NCBI GenBank assembly: GCA_047975545.1
Contig: JBKEDS010000008.1
Span: forward strand, 124,001-188,000
Origin: JBKEDS01 sp047975545
GTDB lineage: Bacteria > Bacteroidota > Bacteroidia > Flavobacteriales > Flavobacteriaceae
Length of the DNA stretch: 64,000 nt
Reading direction: 5' to 3'
The position numbers and the translations under genes were made by a program. How positions within the stretch are numbered: position 1 is the stretch's first letter; the number at the start of each line of letters is the position of its first letter. A model generated the notes under the pieces. It made no database searches, was not told the origin of the DNA, and saw only the letters and a list, made by a program, of their open reading frames with translations. Shown here one piece after another: positions 44,396 to 53,850 of the stretch.

Positions 44396-46867
44396 TTATT
44401 CTCCATAAAATGTATACGTTTTCCCTGCTTTCATGGGGATATCGTACTCGAAATACTTGGGAAGTTTTACGACTTTTAAATTTGCTTTTTCCGAAATAAT
44501 GGGTGTTTTTACTTCAACTTCATAGAAAAACGGATTGGTGTTTTTTCCTTTGGCCTTTTTTAACGTTTTTTCGTTTGAAAATTTTAAGGACGAAGCCGTT
44601 CGAATCCTGCAATTTCCATCTAATTTTGCTTTAATTTCTATGGTTTTCACTTTATTGTTTTCCCAAACCATATCAATTTCGTAACCGCCCCTGGATACTA
44701 AACCTTTAATACTGCCCTGTTGCCAGACATCGGGCAAAGCGGGCAGCAAATGGATGGCGCCTTCGTGGCTTTGCATGAGCATTTCGGCTATGCCCGCCGT
44801 ACACCCAAAATTACCATCGATTTGAAACGGTTGATGCGCATCGAACATATTAGGATACGTACCGCCACCTTTTTTTTGCTCGGGCGTTACCAAATGTAAC
44901 TGGTCCTGCAATAATTTATAGGCATGATTGCCATCCAACAAACGCGCCCATAGGTTTACCTTCCACCCCATGGACCAGCCCGTGGACTCGTCGCCCCGAA
45001 ACTCCAACGAGGTTTTTGCCGCTTGGAATAACTCGGGCGTTTTAAACGGTGAAATTTGATTACTGGGAAACAAGCCATACAAATGCGATACGTGCCTATG
45101 GTGGTCGTTGGGGTCGTCCCAATCCTGCATCCATTCCTGTAATTGCCCGTATTGTCCGATGCGCATGGGCGACATTTTTTTTAATGCCGCTTTTAATGAA
45201 TTGGCAAAAGATTGGTCCTCGCCCAAAATATCGGTAGCCCGAACAATGTTGGTAAACAAATCGAAAATAAGTTGGTTATCCATGGTGGTTCCGGCCGCTA
45301 TTGTGGATTTTCCATCTTCGCCCGCATGTGTGTTTTCGGGGGAATTTGAAGGCACTACGACCAGATATCCCGTTTCGGGTTCGGGAATCATAAAATCGAG
45401 AAAGAAAGCGGCAGCCCCTTTCATTATGGGATATATTTCTTTTAAATACTGCTTATTGCCCGTGTACAAATAACGCTCCCATAAATCTTGGCACAACCAA
45501 GCGCCACCCGTTGGCCACATGCCCGATGCCGCCATATCGATTGGCCCGGTTATGCGCCATATATCGGTATTGTGGTGCAGCACCCAACCTTTGGCATTGT
45601 ACATTATTTTGGCCGTGTCGGCACCTGTGTTTCTTACCTCACGTGCCAAGTGGATAAAGGGTTCGTGCATTTCGGATAAATTGGTAAGTTCGGCCGGCCA
45701 GTAGTTCATTTCGGCATTAATGTTCATGGTATATTTGCTTTCCCATGGCGGAAACAGCATATCGTTCCAAATGCCCTGCAAATTGGCAGGCTGCCCATTG
45801 GGTTGCGAGGACGAAATAAGCAAGTACCGCCCAAATTGAAAATATAAGGCCGCCAATTGCGGGTCGAATTGGCTATCGAATTTTTTAATACGCTGGTCAG
45901 TGGTTTCGTTTATGGCGTCGGTAACGCCCAAATTTAAGGCTACCCGATTGAAAAACGTTTGATAATACGCAATATGATTGGATTTTATAGTTTGAAAATC
46001 CTTTGTTACGGCTTTATCGAGATAGGTTTTGCTTTTGGCAATGTAGTCTTCGGTTATATCGTTATAATTTTTAAAATTGGTAGCAATTGAAATATAAACA
46101 ACTACCTCATCGGCTTTGTTAATGCTTACAATACCGTTGTTCACCGAAAGCTCGCCGCCTTTGTTTTTGGTTTGCAAACGCCCTTGAAATTTTACGCGCC
46201 CCCGTTGTCCCTCGACCGTACTGGTAACGCCCGACAGGGTAATTTGTTTATCATCGGTGGTGGTTAGCGTATTATCAAAAGGGCTATTCATAAATATATT
46301 TCCCGTAATTTGCCCGGGTTTGTTGGCCGATAGTTTTACCACGACAACTTGGTCCTGAAAAGCGGTTAAAATTTCACGGGTATATTCAACACCATCGACG
46401 GTGTATTTTACCGTAGCCGTAGCGTCTTCAATATTTAAATCGCGATAATAATTGCCATAATTTTGATGTCCTGGAAACGACAGGTAAACGCTGCCAAAGG
46501 TTTGGTAGGGCATCCCGTTATTGGTTTGCGAACGAATATCGGAAGTTGCCAAAGCCTGTGCCTCGGCATATTTGCCTTCAAAAATTAATTGGCGTACCTT
46601 GGGAAGCGCCTGTAATGCTTTGGGGTGTGCATTGCTATTTGGCGAACCTGCCCAAATGGTTTCTTCGTTTAGCTGCAAACGTTCTACTGCGGGGTCGCCA
46701 AAAACCATAGCGCCCAAACGGCCGTTGCCCAATGGAAGCGCTTCGTTCCAAATAGAGGCTGGCTTATCGTACCACAACTTCATGGGGGATTGCGATTGCG
46801 CTTTTACCGTTTGAACACCTGAAACGAAAACGATAACACAAAACAATAATTTACTTGCTAACTTCAT
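44396..46867 (-). CDS. GH95 alpha-L-fucosidase / alpha-L-galactosidase
   Basis: The ATG at 46867 gives a signal peptide (MKLASKLLFCVIVFVSGVQT, ending VKAQ) and 823 residues; an ATG at 46891 is possible but lengthens the overlap with the esterase gene. GH95 hallmarks are LPLGNGRLGAMVFG, LNEETIWAGSPNS, KYTMNINAEMNYWPAEL (catalytic Asn pair), GMWPTGGAWLCQDLWE and IDGNFGCTAGIAEMLMQS (catalytic Asp). Two residues before the NIN motif is Thr380. In GH95 a His here has been linked to L-fucose and a Thr to L-galactose, so an alpha-L-galactosidase is possible. Its start lies within the end of the esterase gene (17-base overlap). Confidence 0.93.
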   Translation of the reverse strand: MKLASKLLFCVIVFVSGVQTVKAQSQSPMKLWYDKPASIWNEALPLGNGRLGAMVFGDPAVERLQLNEETIWAGSPNSNAHPKALQALPKVRQLIFEGKYAEAQALATSDIRSQTNNGMPYQTFGSVYLSFPGHQNYGNYYRDLNIEDATATVKYTVDGVEYTREILTAFQDQVVVVKLSANKPGQITGNIFMNSPFDNTLTTTDDKQITLSGVTSTVEGQRGRVKFQGRLQTKNKGGELSVNNGIVSINKADEVVVYISIATNFKNYNDITEDYIAKSKTYLDKAVTKDFQTIKSNHIAYYQTFFNRVALNLGVTDAINETTDQRIKKFDSQFDPQLAALYFQFGRYLLISSSQPNGQPANLQGIWNDMLFPPWESKYTMNINAEMNYWPAELTNLSEMHEPFIHLAREVRNTGADTAKIMYNAKGWVLHHNTDIWRITGPIDMAASGMWPTGGAWLCQDLWERYLYTGNKQYLKEIYPIMKGAAAFFLDFMIPEPETGYLVVVPSNSPENTHAGEDGKSTIAAGTTMDNQLIFDLFTNIVRATDILGEDQSFANSLKAALKKMSPMRIGQYGQLQEWMQDWDDPNDHHRHVSHLYGLFPSNQISPFKTPELFQAAKTSLEFRGDESTGWSMGWKVNLWARLLDGNHAYKLLQDQLHLVTPEQKKGGGTYPNMFDAHQPFQIDGNFGCTAGIAEMLMQSHEGAIHLLPALPDVWQQGSIKGLVSRGGYEIDMVWENNKVKTIEIKAKLDGNCRIRTASSLKFSNEKTLKKAKGKNTNPFFYEVEVKTPIISEKANLKVVKLPKYFEYDIPMKAGKTYTFYGE

Positions 46868-48278
46868 AAATTTTATAATTTTTTTCGCCAAACATGCTGT
46901 ATAACATATTAATATCCTTTAAAGCATTGGCAGGCAATTTTTCACCTTTTTCACCGAAAACATATAACTTTTTATAAGGTTCTACCACGCAACCGGACTC
47001 ATCTATATTTCCGTTTTTATCCTTCACCTTATTTAAATCTAAATTTAAATGTTTTGCCATAAACGGATACACGGCCCTACGTTTTGACACCTTATAATCG
47101 TGGCCTTCGGTTGGAAAATGGACGTTTTCCACTAAGTTTTCTTTTCCATAAAACCCATAAATTCGTTTTATAAACGGAAACTCCTGTTCGGGAACTTTTC
47201 GTGTCCAGTCGCCTCCATCGGAAACAATAAGTTGGGGCTTTGGTGCTGCCATTGCGGCAATTTCGACATTATTGGTCCCGTTTCCGCATAAATGGATGCC
47301 ACGACCACTTTCGCAAGGACAACCGCCCGAATGATAGGCCGACACCATAACCACGGGAACGGAAACCGCTACCCTATCATCCAAAGCCGTTAGAACCATG
47401 GTTTGCGAACCACCGCCCGAACCGCCCGTTACGCCTACCCGGTTGGCATCGGCATATTTTAGACTTAGCGCATAGTCCAACAACCGCATACCGCTAAGTA
47501 CTTGTATGGTTGATGCTATGCTATTTCGGTGTGTTTCCGACGGAAATTGCAATTGCGATTCGCCCCAGGCAAACAAATCGAAATTAATAACAATAGCTCC
47601 CATTTTTGCCAAGGTGGCGCAGCGTATTTGTTCGCTTTTACGGTAACGGCCATCGGCAAAATGACCATTCGGGCAAATAATAACCGCTACTTTTTTGGGT
47701 AACGGATGTGGTTTGTAAATAGAACCTGTTGTGTAAACGCCCGGTAAAATTTCAAGGCCAATATTTTCAACCGTGTAGCCTTTGTATTGTCGTTTTTTGG
47801 TTAAAATAGGCTTGGAATTGGGCTGTTTTGGTGCTTTATCCAATCCAAAAGCCGCATACATACAGGGTTTTAATTCGGCCTTGCGTGTTTCCCATTCTTC
47901 TAAATTATTGTACAACGACGATAAATACTGAAGACGCTCCGCTCCTTTTTCTTCGGAAACTTTATGATATTGGAATTTTTTGATTTTATATGCGCCATCG
48001 GACTGCTTTTCTGCCGATAAATTAAACGGACTTAATACATGGGCAAAAGACAGTTCCAAACTTGTTGCATCTATTTTCCATTGGGCGTATTCCAACTCCT
48101 TTTCTTCTAACAAACCGTCGTTGTCCGTAATTTTAATATTGAAAACAGATTCTATTTTTTTAACGGTTTCGGTTAAAGGCTGTTTAAAATTGGTGTCGGA
48201 CGTTTGCGCCACCAAAATATGAACGGTTGTAAAAAAACCGATTACAAAAAAAGCAATATGCTTGATTTTTAAGCCCAT
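46851..48278 (-). CDS. exported alpha/beta-hydrolase esterase with STN-like N-terminal domain
   Basis: A 475-residue exported protein (signal ending TVHILVAQ). Residues about 35-100 (VKKIESVFNIKITDNDGLLE, then LSFAHVLSPFNLSAEKQSDG) resemble the small STN/DUF4974 domain known from TonB receptors and FecR. The alpha/beta-hydrolase domain (about 165-440) has KVAVIICPNGHF, the nucleophile elbow GVTGGSGGGSQT and a late His in PTEGHDY. It resembles acetyl-xylan-esterase-type (CE) proteins, so it likely removes acetyl or methyl esters from pectin. The two CPCESG/LCGNG cysteine segments could form a disulfide. It is 3 bases from the next GH78 gene. Exact ester specificity is not known. Confidence 0.8.
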   Translation of the reverse strand: MGLKIKHIAFFVIGFFTTVHILVAQTSDTNFKQPLTETVKKIESVFNIKITDNDGLLEEKELEYAQWKIDATSLELSFAHVLSPFNLSAEKQSDGAYKIKKFQYHKVSEEKGAERLQYLSSLYNNLEEWETRKAELKPCMYAAFGLDKAPKQPNSKPILTKKRQYKGYTVENIGLEILPGVYTTGSIYKPHPLPKKVAVIICPNGHFADGRYRKSEQIRCATLAKMGAIVINFDLFAWGESQLQFPSETHRNSIASTIQVLSGMRLLDYALSLKYADANRVGVTGGSGGGSQTMVLTALDDRVAVSVPVVMVSAYHSGGCPCESGRGIHLCGNGTNNVEIAAMAAPKPQLIVSDGGDWTRKVPEQEFPFIKRIYGFYGKENLVENVHFPTEGHDYKVSKRRAVYPFMAKHLNLDLNKVKDKNGNIDESGCVVEPYKKLYVFGEKGEKLPANALKDINMLYSMFGEKNYKIYEVSK

Positions 48279-48281
48279 ACT

Positions 48282-51068
48282 TTATAGTGCGCATTTTATA
48301 GTGTAACGCCCCGAACCCAAGTTCAAATTAATCTTGTTTTCAACTTGCGACAGGTCTTCAAATACTTGATTGTTTACGGTAACCGATTCGGTTTTTATTG
48401 TTGGCAAAACTACTGTTGCTTTGGTATTTCCAGGAATTTCAACTTGTAGCGTAACATTGCTTTCTTCTTTTTCCCAATGGGAAACAATTAAACCGTAAAC
48501 CGATTGGTAACTGGCTTTTACGTAGGTAATATCGGCAATAAATTCGGGCTGGATAACAATGTGCTTAAAGCCCGGATTATTGGTGTCGGGTACAATTCCA
48601 GCAAGGCTTCGGTAAAACCATTCCTCGATTTGTCCCATCATAAAATGGTTCCACGAGTTGCCTTTTCGGGGGTCCCATTGTTCGGTTAAAGTGGTTAGCC
48701 CGAATTGGATTTGAAACCCATAGCCCGGCGTATCGTAATGGTTGTTCATTTTGTACATTACCTCGTTTTCATTGTTCCTTGCCAAAGCCTGAAACAAGTA
48801 GCGGTTGCCCACATCGCCGGTTGTTAGCCTATAACCACGGGCTTCGATATCGGTTAGCAGATTTTTCATAACAGCCGCTTTATTCTCTGGCTCGACAATA
48901 TCCATAAAAACGGCTACGGCATTGCTAAACTGGCTACCGGTGCCGTATTGCTTGGTTTCGACATTAAAAAATTCGGCATTAAAAGCTGTTTTTATTTCGT
49001 TGGTTAAAGTTGTGTATTGCTTAATATCTTCAGCTATATTTAAATGAACTGCCGCTTTTGCCAATAACTTGGCTGCATAAAAATAATGGCTCGTTGCCGA
49101 AAGGGCAATGGGGCTGTTTTTGGAATATCCCGCTGCATGCTCGCCATAATCGTACCAATCGCCCAGACCGTGCGACACGATATGATTAGTTGAAGTCGTG
49201 GTAAGGTAATCCACATAGCGTTTCATTACGGGATAATAGGTTTTTATTAAACTATCGTCGCCATAATACTCGTAGTACATCCACGGCAGTATTACGCCCG
49301 TAACGCCCCACTCGGGCGAATCGGTAAAGTCGCCCCCAAACACCACATATTCGGGCGCAATGGTTGGTATCATGCCGTTTTCGCGTTGCGCATCGGCAAT
49401 ATTTTGCATGATACTTGGTATATAAGTTGTCAAATTATAATTGTAAATAAGCCCGGGGCCGTTAAGGTGGGCTTCCTCCAACCAACCTAATTTTTCACGA
49501 TGTGGGCAATCGGTTAGCACCGCTTGAAAATTACTTTTTATAGCGTTATTGATAAGTTCGTGCGCTTTGTTGAATATGGCATTGGAACACTCGAAACGTC
49601 CCGTTTCGCCCGAATTATTATAAATAAAATTAGAACTAACGTCCAATAACGTAGGCAAGTTAGGGTTTTTGGCTTCCTTATAATTAATACTGTCTACTTG
49701 AAGGTATTGGTACCCATAATAACTAAATTTTGGTTGCCATTGTTCCACGCCCTCACCTTTTAGGGTGTACTCGAAATAATACGGCTTTCCCGAGCGCCCT
49801 TGCCTAATAGTGCCGTCTTCCTTCAAACTTTCTGCTGGCCATAATCTTATTTTCTGTCCTTTTTGGCCTTTCACCTTTATAGTAGGGAATCCCGATAAAT
49901 TTTGCTGCATGTTAAATACGTAGCTTCCTCTTGCAGGCTCGTTAACTTCCTTTACAGCATAGGTTTTTTGAACACTTACGGGAGCTGCCTGCTGGGGTAT
50001 TAACATGCCTTTCGGGGCTTCTTGCACAACTACGGGTTTCCATTCCTGCGCATTAAATTTGGGTGAATCCCATCCTTGCTGTTCTAAATTAGCATTATAG
50101 TCTTCACCTCCAAAAATACTATTAAACGTAATGGGGCTTTCGTGGTAACGCCAAGAATTGTCGGATTTTATTATGGCTTCGCTACCATCCTCGTACTTAA
50201 TTTTCATTTTGAAAAACAAGGTTGGCGGCCCGAAGCTCACAAAAAACTTGGCATATCGTTTTTCAACCATATTATACATACCATTGCCCAACAAAATACC
50301 TATAACATTTTCGCCGTTTTTAAGTTGGTCTTGGGTAATTTCGTAAGTGTTGTAATTTATGGACTTATCGTAATCGGTCCATAAAGGGGCAAACTCGCTA
50401 TTGCCCATTTTTTTACCGTTAATGGTGAACTGGTAATGCCCCAACCCCGAAACGTAAACCACCGCATCGCTTATGGGCTTGGTTACCGAAAACGGTTTAC
50501 GCAACATAATACTATGTCGGGACAAGGCATTGGAACTATCGACAATAGCCTCTCGGCGCTCTTTTTTAAACGAAGCTGTATGGTAGTGCCTACCTTCGGG
50601 CAAGTGGCTATTGGCTTTGGTTATGGCGCCAATCCATGTTGAATTTAAACTTTTGATTTCGGGCACCATCCTAAAAAATGCTATATCGCTCCAATAAGGC
50701 GTTGTTTTTTCTTTGTTCCAAATTTTAACTTTCCAAAAGTATTTTGTTTCGGGCTTTAAAGCCGAACCATTATAAGCGATTAACTGACTTTGGTTGGATG
50801 TTATTTTACCACTATCCCAAACATCGGCAACATTATTTTTTAGTTTTTCTTCGGTTGAAGCCACTAAAATTTGATATGCCGACTGCCATACGCTTTGCCC
50901 AAGCGCCTCCAACTGCCACCCAAAACGAGGGTTCTGGTTTGTTACTGCCAAGGGGTTTTGAGCCATTTCGCAAGTAAGCTGCGCCACAGATAATTTTTGG
51001 TTTTTATTGGGCGAACACGCCAAAAACAGCGCAACAACAACTACAAAAATAGCTTTAAAAATCCGCAT
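48282..51068 (-). CDS. GH78 alpha-L-rhamnosidase lipoprotein (second paralogue)
   Basis: A 928-residue lipoprotein (lipobox ALFLAC). Its layout parallels the GH78 at 40076: N-terminal domain (YFWKVKIWNKEKTTPYWSD), jelly roll (GLGHYQFTINGKKMGNSEFA), alpha/alpha-barrel and C-terminal beta-sandwich (SYQSVYGLIVSHWEKEESN). The catalytic-region segment reads LTDCPHREKLGWLEEAHLNG, and the late acidic motif is TTLTEQWDPRKGNSWNHFM. Differences from the first copy in these loops suggest a different linkage or neighbouring sugar. It is a surface lipoprotein while the first copy has a plain signal peptide. It is 1 base from the adjacent propeller gene. Confidence 0.94.
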   Translation of the reverse strand: MRIFKAIFVVVVALFLACSPNKNQKLSVAQLTCEMAQNPLAVTNQNPRFGWQLEALGQSVWQSAYQILVASTEEKLKNNVADVWDSGKITSNQSQLIAYNGSALKPETKYFWKVKIWNKEKTTPYWSDIAFFRMVPEIKSLNSTWIGAITKANSHLPEGRHYHTASFKKERREAIVDSSNALSRHSIMLRKPFSVTKPISDAVVYVSGLGHYQFTINGKKMGNSEFAPLWTDYDKSINYNTYEITQDQLKNGENVIGILLGNGMYNMVEKRYAKFFVSFGPPTLFFKMKIKYEDGSEAIIKSDNSWRYHESPITFNSIFGGEDYNANLEQQGWDSPKFNAQEWKPVVVQEAPKGMLIPQQAAPVSVQKTYAVKEVNEPARGSYVFNMQQNLSGFPTIKVKGQKGQKIRLWPAESLKEDGTIRQGRSGKPYYFEYTLKGEGVEQWQPKFSYYGYQYLQVDSINYKEAKNPNLPTLLDVSSNFIYNNSGETGRFECSNAIFNKAHELINNAIKSNFQAVLTDCPHREKLGWLEEAHLNGPGLIYNYNLTTYIPSIMQNIADAQRENGMIPTIAPEYVVFGGDFTDSPEWGVTGVILPWMYYEYYGDDSLIKTYYPVMKRYVDYLTTTSTNHIVSHGLGDWYDYGEHAAGYSKNSPIALSATSHYFYAAKLLAKAAVHLNIAEDIKQYTTLTNEIKTAFNAEFFNVETKQYGTGSQFSNAVAVFMDIVEPENKAAVMKNLLTDIEARGYRLTTGDVGNRYLFQALARNNENEVMYKMNNHYDTPGYGFQIQFGLTTLTEQWDPRKGNSWNHFMMGQIEEWFYRSLAGIVPDTNNPGFKHIVIQPEFIADITYVKASYQSVYGLIVSHWEKEESNVTLQVEIPGNTKATVVLPTIKTESVTVNNQVFEDLSQVENKINLNLGSGRYTIKCAL

Positions 51069-51069
51069 A

Positions 51070-52929
51070 TTACAGTTTTTTGGTTATTAACGATTTAATA
51101 TGAAAAATGGCTTCGGGGGCTAACATACCCGTGTTGGGCAAATCGTCGAAATCCTCACGATCGGCTGGGGTGTCGGGCGTTGGAAAATGGCGTTGTTCCC
51201 CGGTACGGAACATAATTCGGGCAATACCATTGGCAGGCGCATAAAATATTTGGCGCGACTCTTTTTCGCCATTAACACTAACCGTATACGAGCGCGAAGT
51301 AGCATCTAAAACTACCCGAACCGTGTAGGTTTCGCCTGCTTTATATTCGGTTATTGTTCTAAAGCGGGAACCTGCTTTGGTTTTTAAAACACCATCGTTA
51401 TCGAATACCAAACGAATGGACGGCAATCCGGTTTTATCCTGAAATTCCACTTGCAGCAATCCGTGATTGTTTTGTTCGGGCGTTACGGTAAATTCGGTTT
51501 CCATTTTTTGTGCAAACGGAATAACACGCTCTACACGGGCATAATCGAACAAATCGTAATCGCGCAAGGTTAAGGTTTTTTCGTTGTTGGTGTTTTCAAT
51601 TTTTGCCGAAGCCCAAGATAGGTTGTATATGTTCCATAGGCTTAATTCCTTGCCACTTTCTAAATTATTAAACACATCGTTTACATCGTTTTCTACCTCG
51701 CTTTTTAAGGGAACCGGAATTGATGCCACCCAAATATCTTCCTTATTAACGCTATAGCTTACCCAAAGTTTTTGGTCGGGCGGCGTACCGTTATTTTCGG
51801 TAATGCCACGCACATACTGCGGCCCGTACGATTTGTAGTTGCCACCATAACGCATGGGGGTTATTTCGCCATGAACCAACAGCAAATCGGTGTAATTTAA
51901 GCCATCATTACTGGTTGAAACGGCTAAAGGCCAACGGTATTCCGACGGATTGTAAACCGTTGCATAACGACCGTCGGAGGTTTTTTGCCCCCAAATTTTA
52001 GCATTGCTGTTTACAAATCCCGGCGCTCTTAAAGGCGTGTATTCCCATGTTTTTCCACCATCCTTGCTCATCGATGTTAGGGCGTGCTTCCACAAACCAA
52101 TTACATTTCCATTAGGCAAATGGTAATAGCTAAAGGCCTTGTATTGTTTTTGTAGCGGAATCAAGGGGTCGTCCCTATCGGCTTCTTCCACCCATTGCTG
52201 CATTTGTAGGGGTTGCGATAGTAATTCTTCGCATGCTTTTTTAAAACCCTTGTCCTTACTGCTTTTATAAAACGGAAAATCGGTATTGGTTTCATTCCAT
52301 CCTTTGTTATAGCGGATAAAATAGATTGGCCCCAAACTTCCATCTTTGTATATTTCGCGAATTACACGCCCAATGCCCTTTCCGTCGTTGGGACTATCTT
52401 TTTCGTCCATGGAAATACCGTAAAACGCCAAGGTAAAAAAACGATTATCAGTCGAGGTAAAAAAGCCCATACGCTGGTGCATAATGGCATCTAAATTTTC
52501 AGCAACGCCTGTTACATCTTCTTTTTGATAACCATCGGGAATGCGGTAAATTGGGAATATTACTTGCGGCATGCTCCAGTTTTCGCCATCTTTCGAGGTC
52601 ATTAAAAGCGTTTGGCTTGGCGGAATATGCTCGCCAACGGGATCGGCCAAATAGTTTAAATAAAACGTACCATTCCAATACGCCATATTGGTAGCGTGGT
52701 TATAAGTCCAACCAAAACCATCGGCCTTTTCGGGGTGCTCCCTACTGGCACGCATAATTTGGGTGGCGTGCACGCCCACCGCAGGACTTAACTGCCCATG
52801 GTGGTAATCGATATTGGACAAGGTTTTACCGCTGTAACGAATGGTATCCTGCGCCTGCGAAAAAGTTGTAACAAGTGCCGCCAACACTGCTACTTTTACT
52901 CTTTTTTTTAGATGTTGAAAATAATTCAT
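51070..52929 (-). CDS. exported BNR beta-propeller enzyme with C-terminal lectin-like domain (GH145/PL27-like candidate)
   Basis: A 619-residue exported protein (signal ending TTFSQAQ). Residues about 30-430 form a multi-blade propeller with Asp-box-like turns (SKDGENWSMP, SKDGGKTWEYT, SNDGLNYTD) and a conserved start HATNMAYWNGTFYLNYLADP. Residues about 440-615 form a concanavalin-like jelly roll (METEFTVTPEQNNHGLLQVE, YTVRVVLDATSRSYTVSV). Seven-bladed propellers of similar size that act on rhamnose-glucuronate caps (GH145 rhamnosidase, PL27 lyase) are candidates by general resemblance; ulvan-lyase-like families are less likely without sulfatases. Its ATG shares one base with the stop of the GH43 gene. 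Confidence 0.72.
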   Translation of the reverse strand: MNYFQHLKKRVKVAVLAALVTTFSQAQDTIRYSGKTLSNIDYHHGQLSPAVGVHATQIMRASREHPEKADGFGWTYNHATNMAYWNGTFYLNYLADPVGEHIPPSQTLLMTSKDGENWSMPQVIFPIYRIPDGYQKEDVTGVAENLDAIMHQRMGFFTSTDNRFFTLAFYGISMDEKDSPNDGKGIGRVIREIYKDGSLGPIYFIRYNKGWNETNTDFPFYKSSKDKGFKKACEELLSQPLQMQQWVEEADRDDPLIPLQKQYKAFSYYHLPNGNVIGLWKHALTSMSKDGGKTWEYTPLRAPGFVNSNAKIWGQKTSDGRYATVYNPSEYRWPLAVSTSNDGLNYTDLLLVHGEITPMRYGGNYKSYGPQYVRGITENNGTPPDQKLWVSYSVNKEDIWVASIPVPLKSEVENDVNDVFNNLESGKELSLWNIYNLSWASAKIENTNNEKTLTLRDYDLFDYARVERVIPFAQKMETEFTVTPEQNNHGLLQVEFQDKTGLPSIRLVFDNDGVLKTKAGSRFRTITEYKAGETYTVRVVLDATSRSYTVSVNGEKESRQIFYAPANGIARIMFRTGEQRHFPTPDTPADREDFDDLPNTGMLAPEAIFHIKSLITKKL

Positions 52930-53849
52930 TATTTTGTTTTGCTTTCTTCTATTAAACCGTTTAACACCGCTTCGGAAATTGTGGTTATAGTACCGTGCTT
53001 GTGGCCTTCGGGAAGTTTTATATTGGCGGTTATGTCTTCAAAAGTTTTAAAATTTGAAGTTCGTACCGCTTTATAATTTTTTTCACCGTAATTATCGAAA
53101 TAAATTAAATACTCTTCGTCCTGTTTTAAAACCGTTGGCCCTTCGGACAGGAAACCCGAAAAAGGCTCAGATATGTTTTCAAAAGGCCCGAGAGCCGATT
53201 TACCAAAGGCTACTTTTAAATTTCGCATGGGGCGCGTGTTGTCCTTCAACACCAAAACGTAATCGTTTTTGTTGCGCTTAACAATAACGCAGTCGATTAC
53301 ACTAAAGCCGGGATTAAAAAATAATTTTGTTTCGGAAAAAGTTTTAAAATCCTTGGTGGTTACGTAATACATGCGATGGTTGTTTTCCTCTTCCTCCTCG
53401 CCTTTTTCGTAACGAAACGGAATGGTCGATGCCCAGATGATAATGTATTGGTCGGCTTCGTCATCATAAAACAATTCGGGTGCCCAAACGTTAACCACCT
53501 CGGGTTCGTTTGCCATAACGGGAACATACTGCTGTTCGTCCCACTGTATTAAATCTTTGGAGTTGGCATAACCAAAACCGTTGCCGCCACGCCATTCGGT
53601 GGTCCAAACCATGTGGTAAATGCCATTTTTCCCTTTAATTATAGAGGGGTCGCGCATAATGCCACTTACCCCGACTTCGGGTTTTAAATACGGGCCTTTT
53701 AAATCGTTCCAATGGCAACCATCGGTACTGTACGCCAAATACAAGCCATCGGTGGCGGGCTCGCGAAACGACGTGAACAAGTAAGCCTCTTTTTTTTCGG
53801 CACAGCCCAATGCTATTAAAGCTACAATAAAAACCAGTAGTTTTTGCAT
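52929..53849 (-). CDS. GH43-like glycosidase lipoprotein
   Basis: A 306-residue lipoprotein (lipobox IALGC). It is a five-bladed propeller of the clan-F type: MRDPSIIKGKNGIYHMVWTT contains the catalytic-base Asp, VWAPELFYDDEADQYIIIWA is the GH43 blade-2 signature, and ISEPFSGFLSEGPTVLK holds the probable general-acid Glu. GH43 members mainly cleave alpha-L-arabinofuranosides, beta-xylosides or galactosides. With arabinose genes in the same region an arabinofuranosidase is likely, but the subfamily is not determined. It is 1 base downstream of the GH28 stop side and overlaps the propeller gene by one base. Confidence 0.87.
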   Translation of the reverse strand: MQKLLVFIVALIALGCAEKKEAYLFTSFREPATDGLYLAYSTDGCHWNDLKGPYLKPEVGVSGIMRDPSIIKGKNGIYHMVWTTEWRGGNGFGYANSKDLIQWDEQQYVPVMANEPEVVNVWAPELFYDDEADQYIIIWASTIPFRYEKGEEEEENNHRMYYVTTKDFKTFSETKLFFNPGFSVIDCVIVKRNKNDYVLVLKDNTRPMRNLKVAFGKSALGPFENISEPFSGFLSEGPTVLKQDEEYLIYFDNYGEKNYKAVRTSNFKTFEDITANIKLPEGHKHGTITTISEAVLNGLIEESKTK

Positions 53850-53850
53850 A

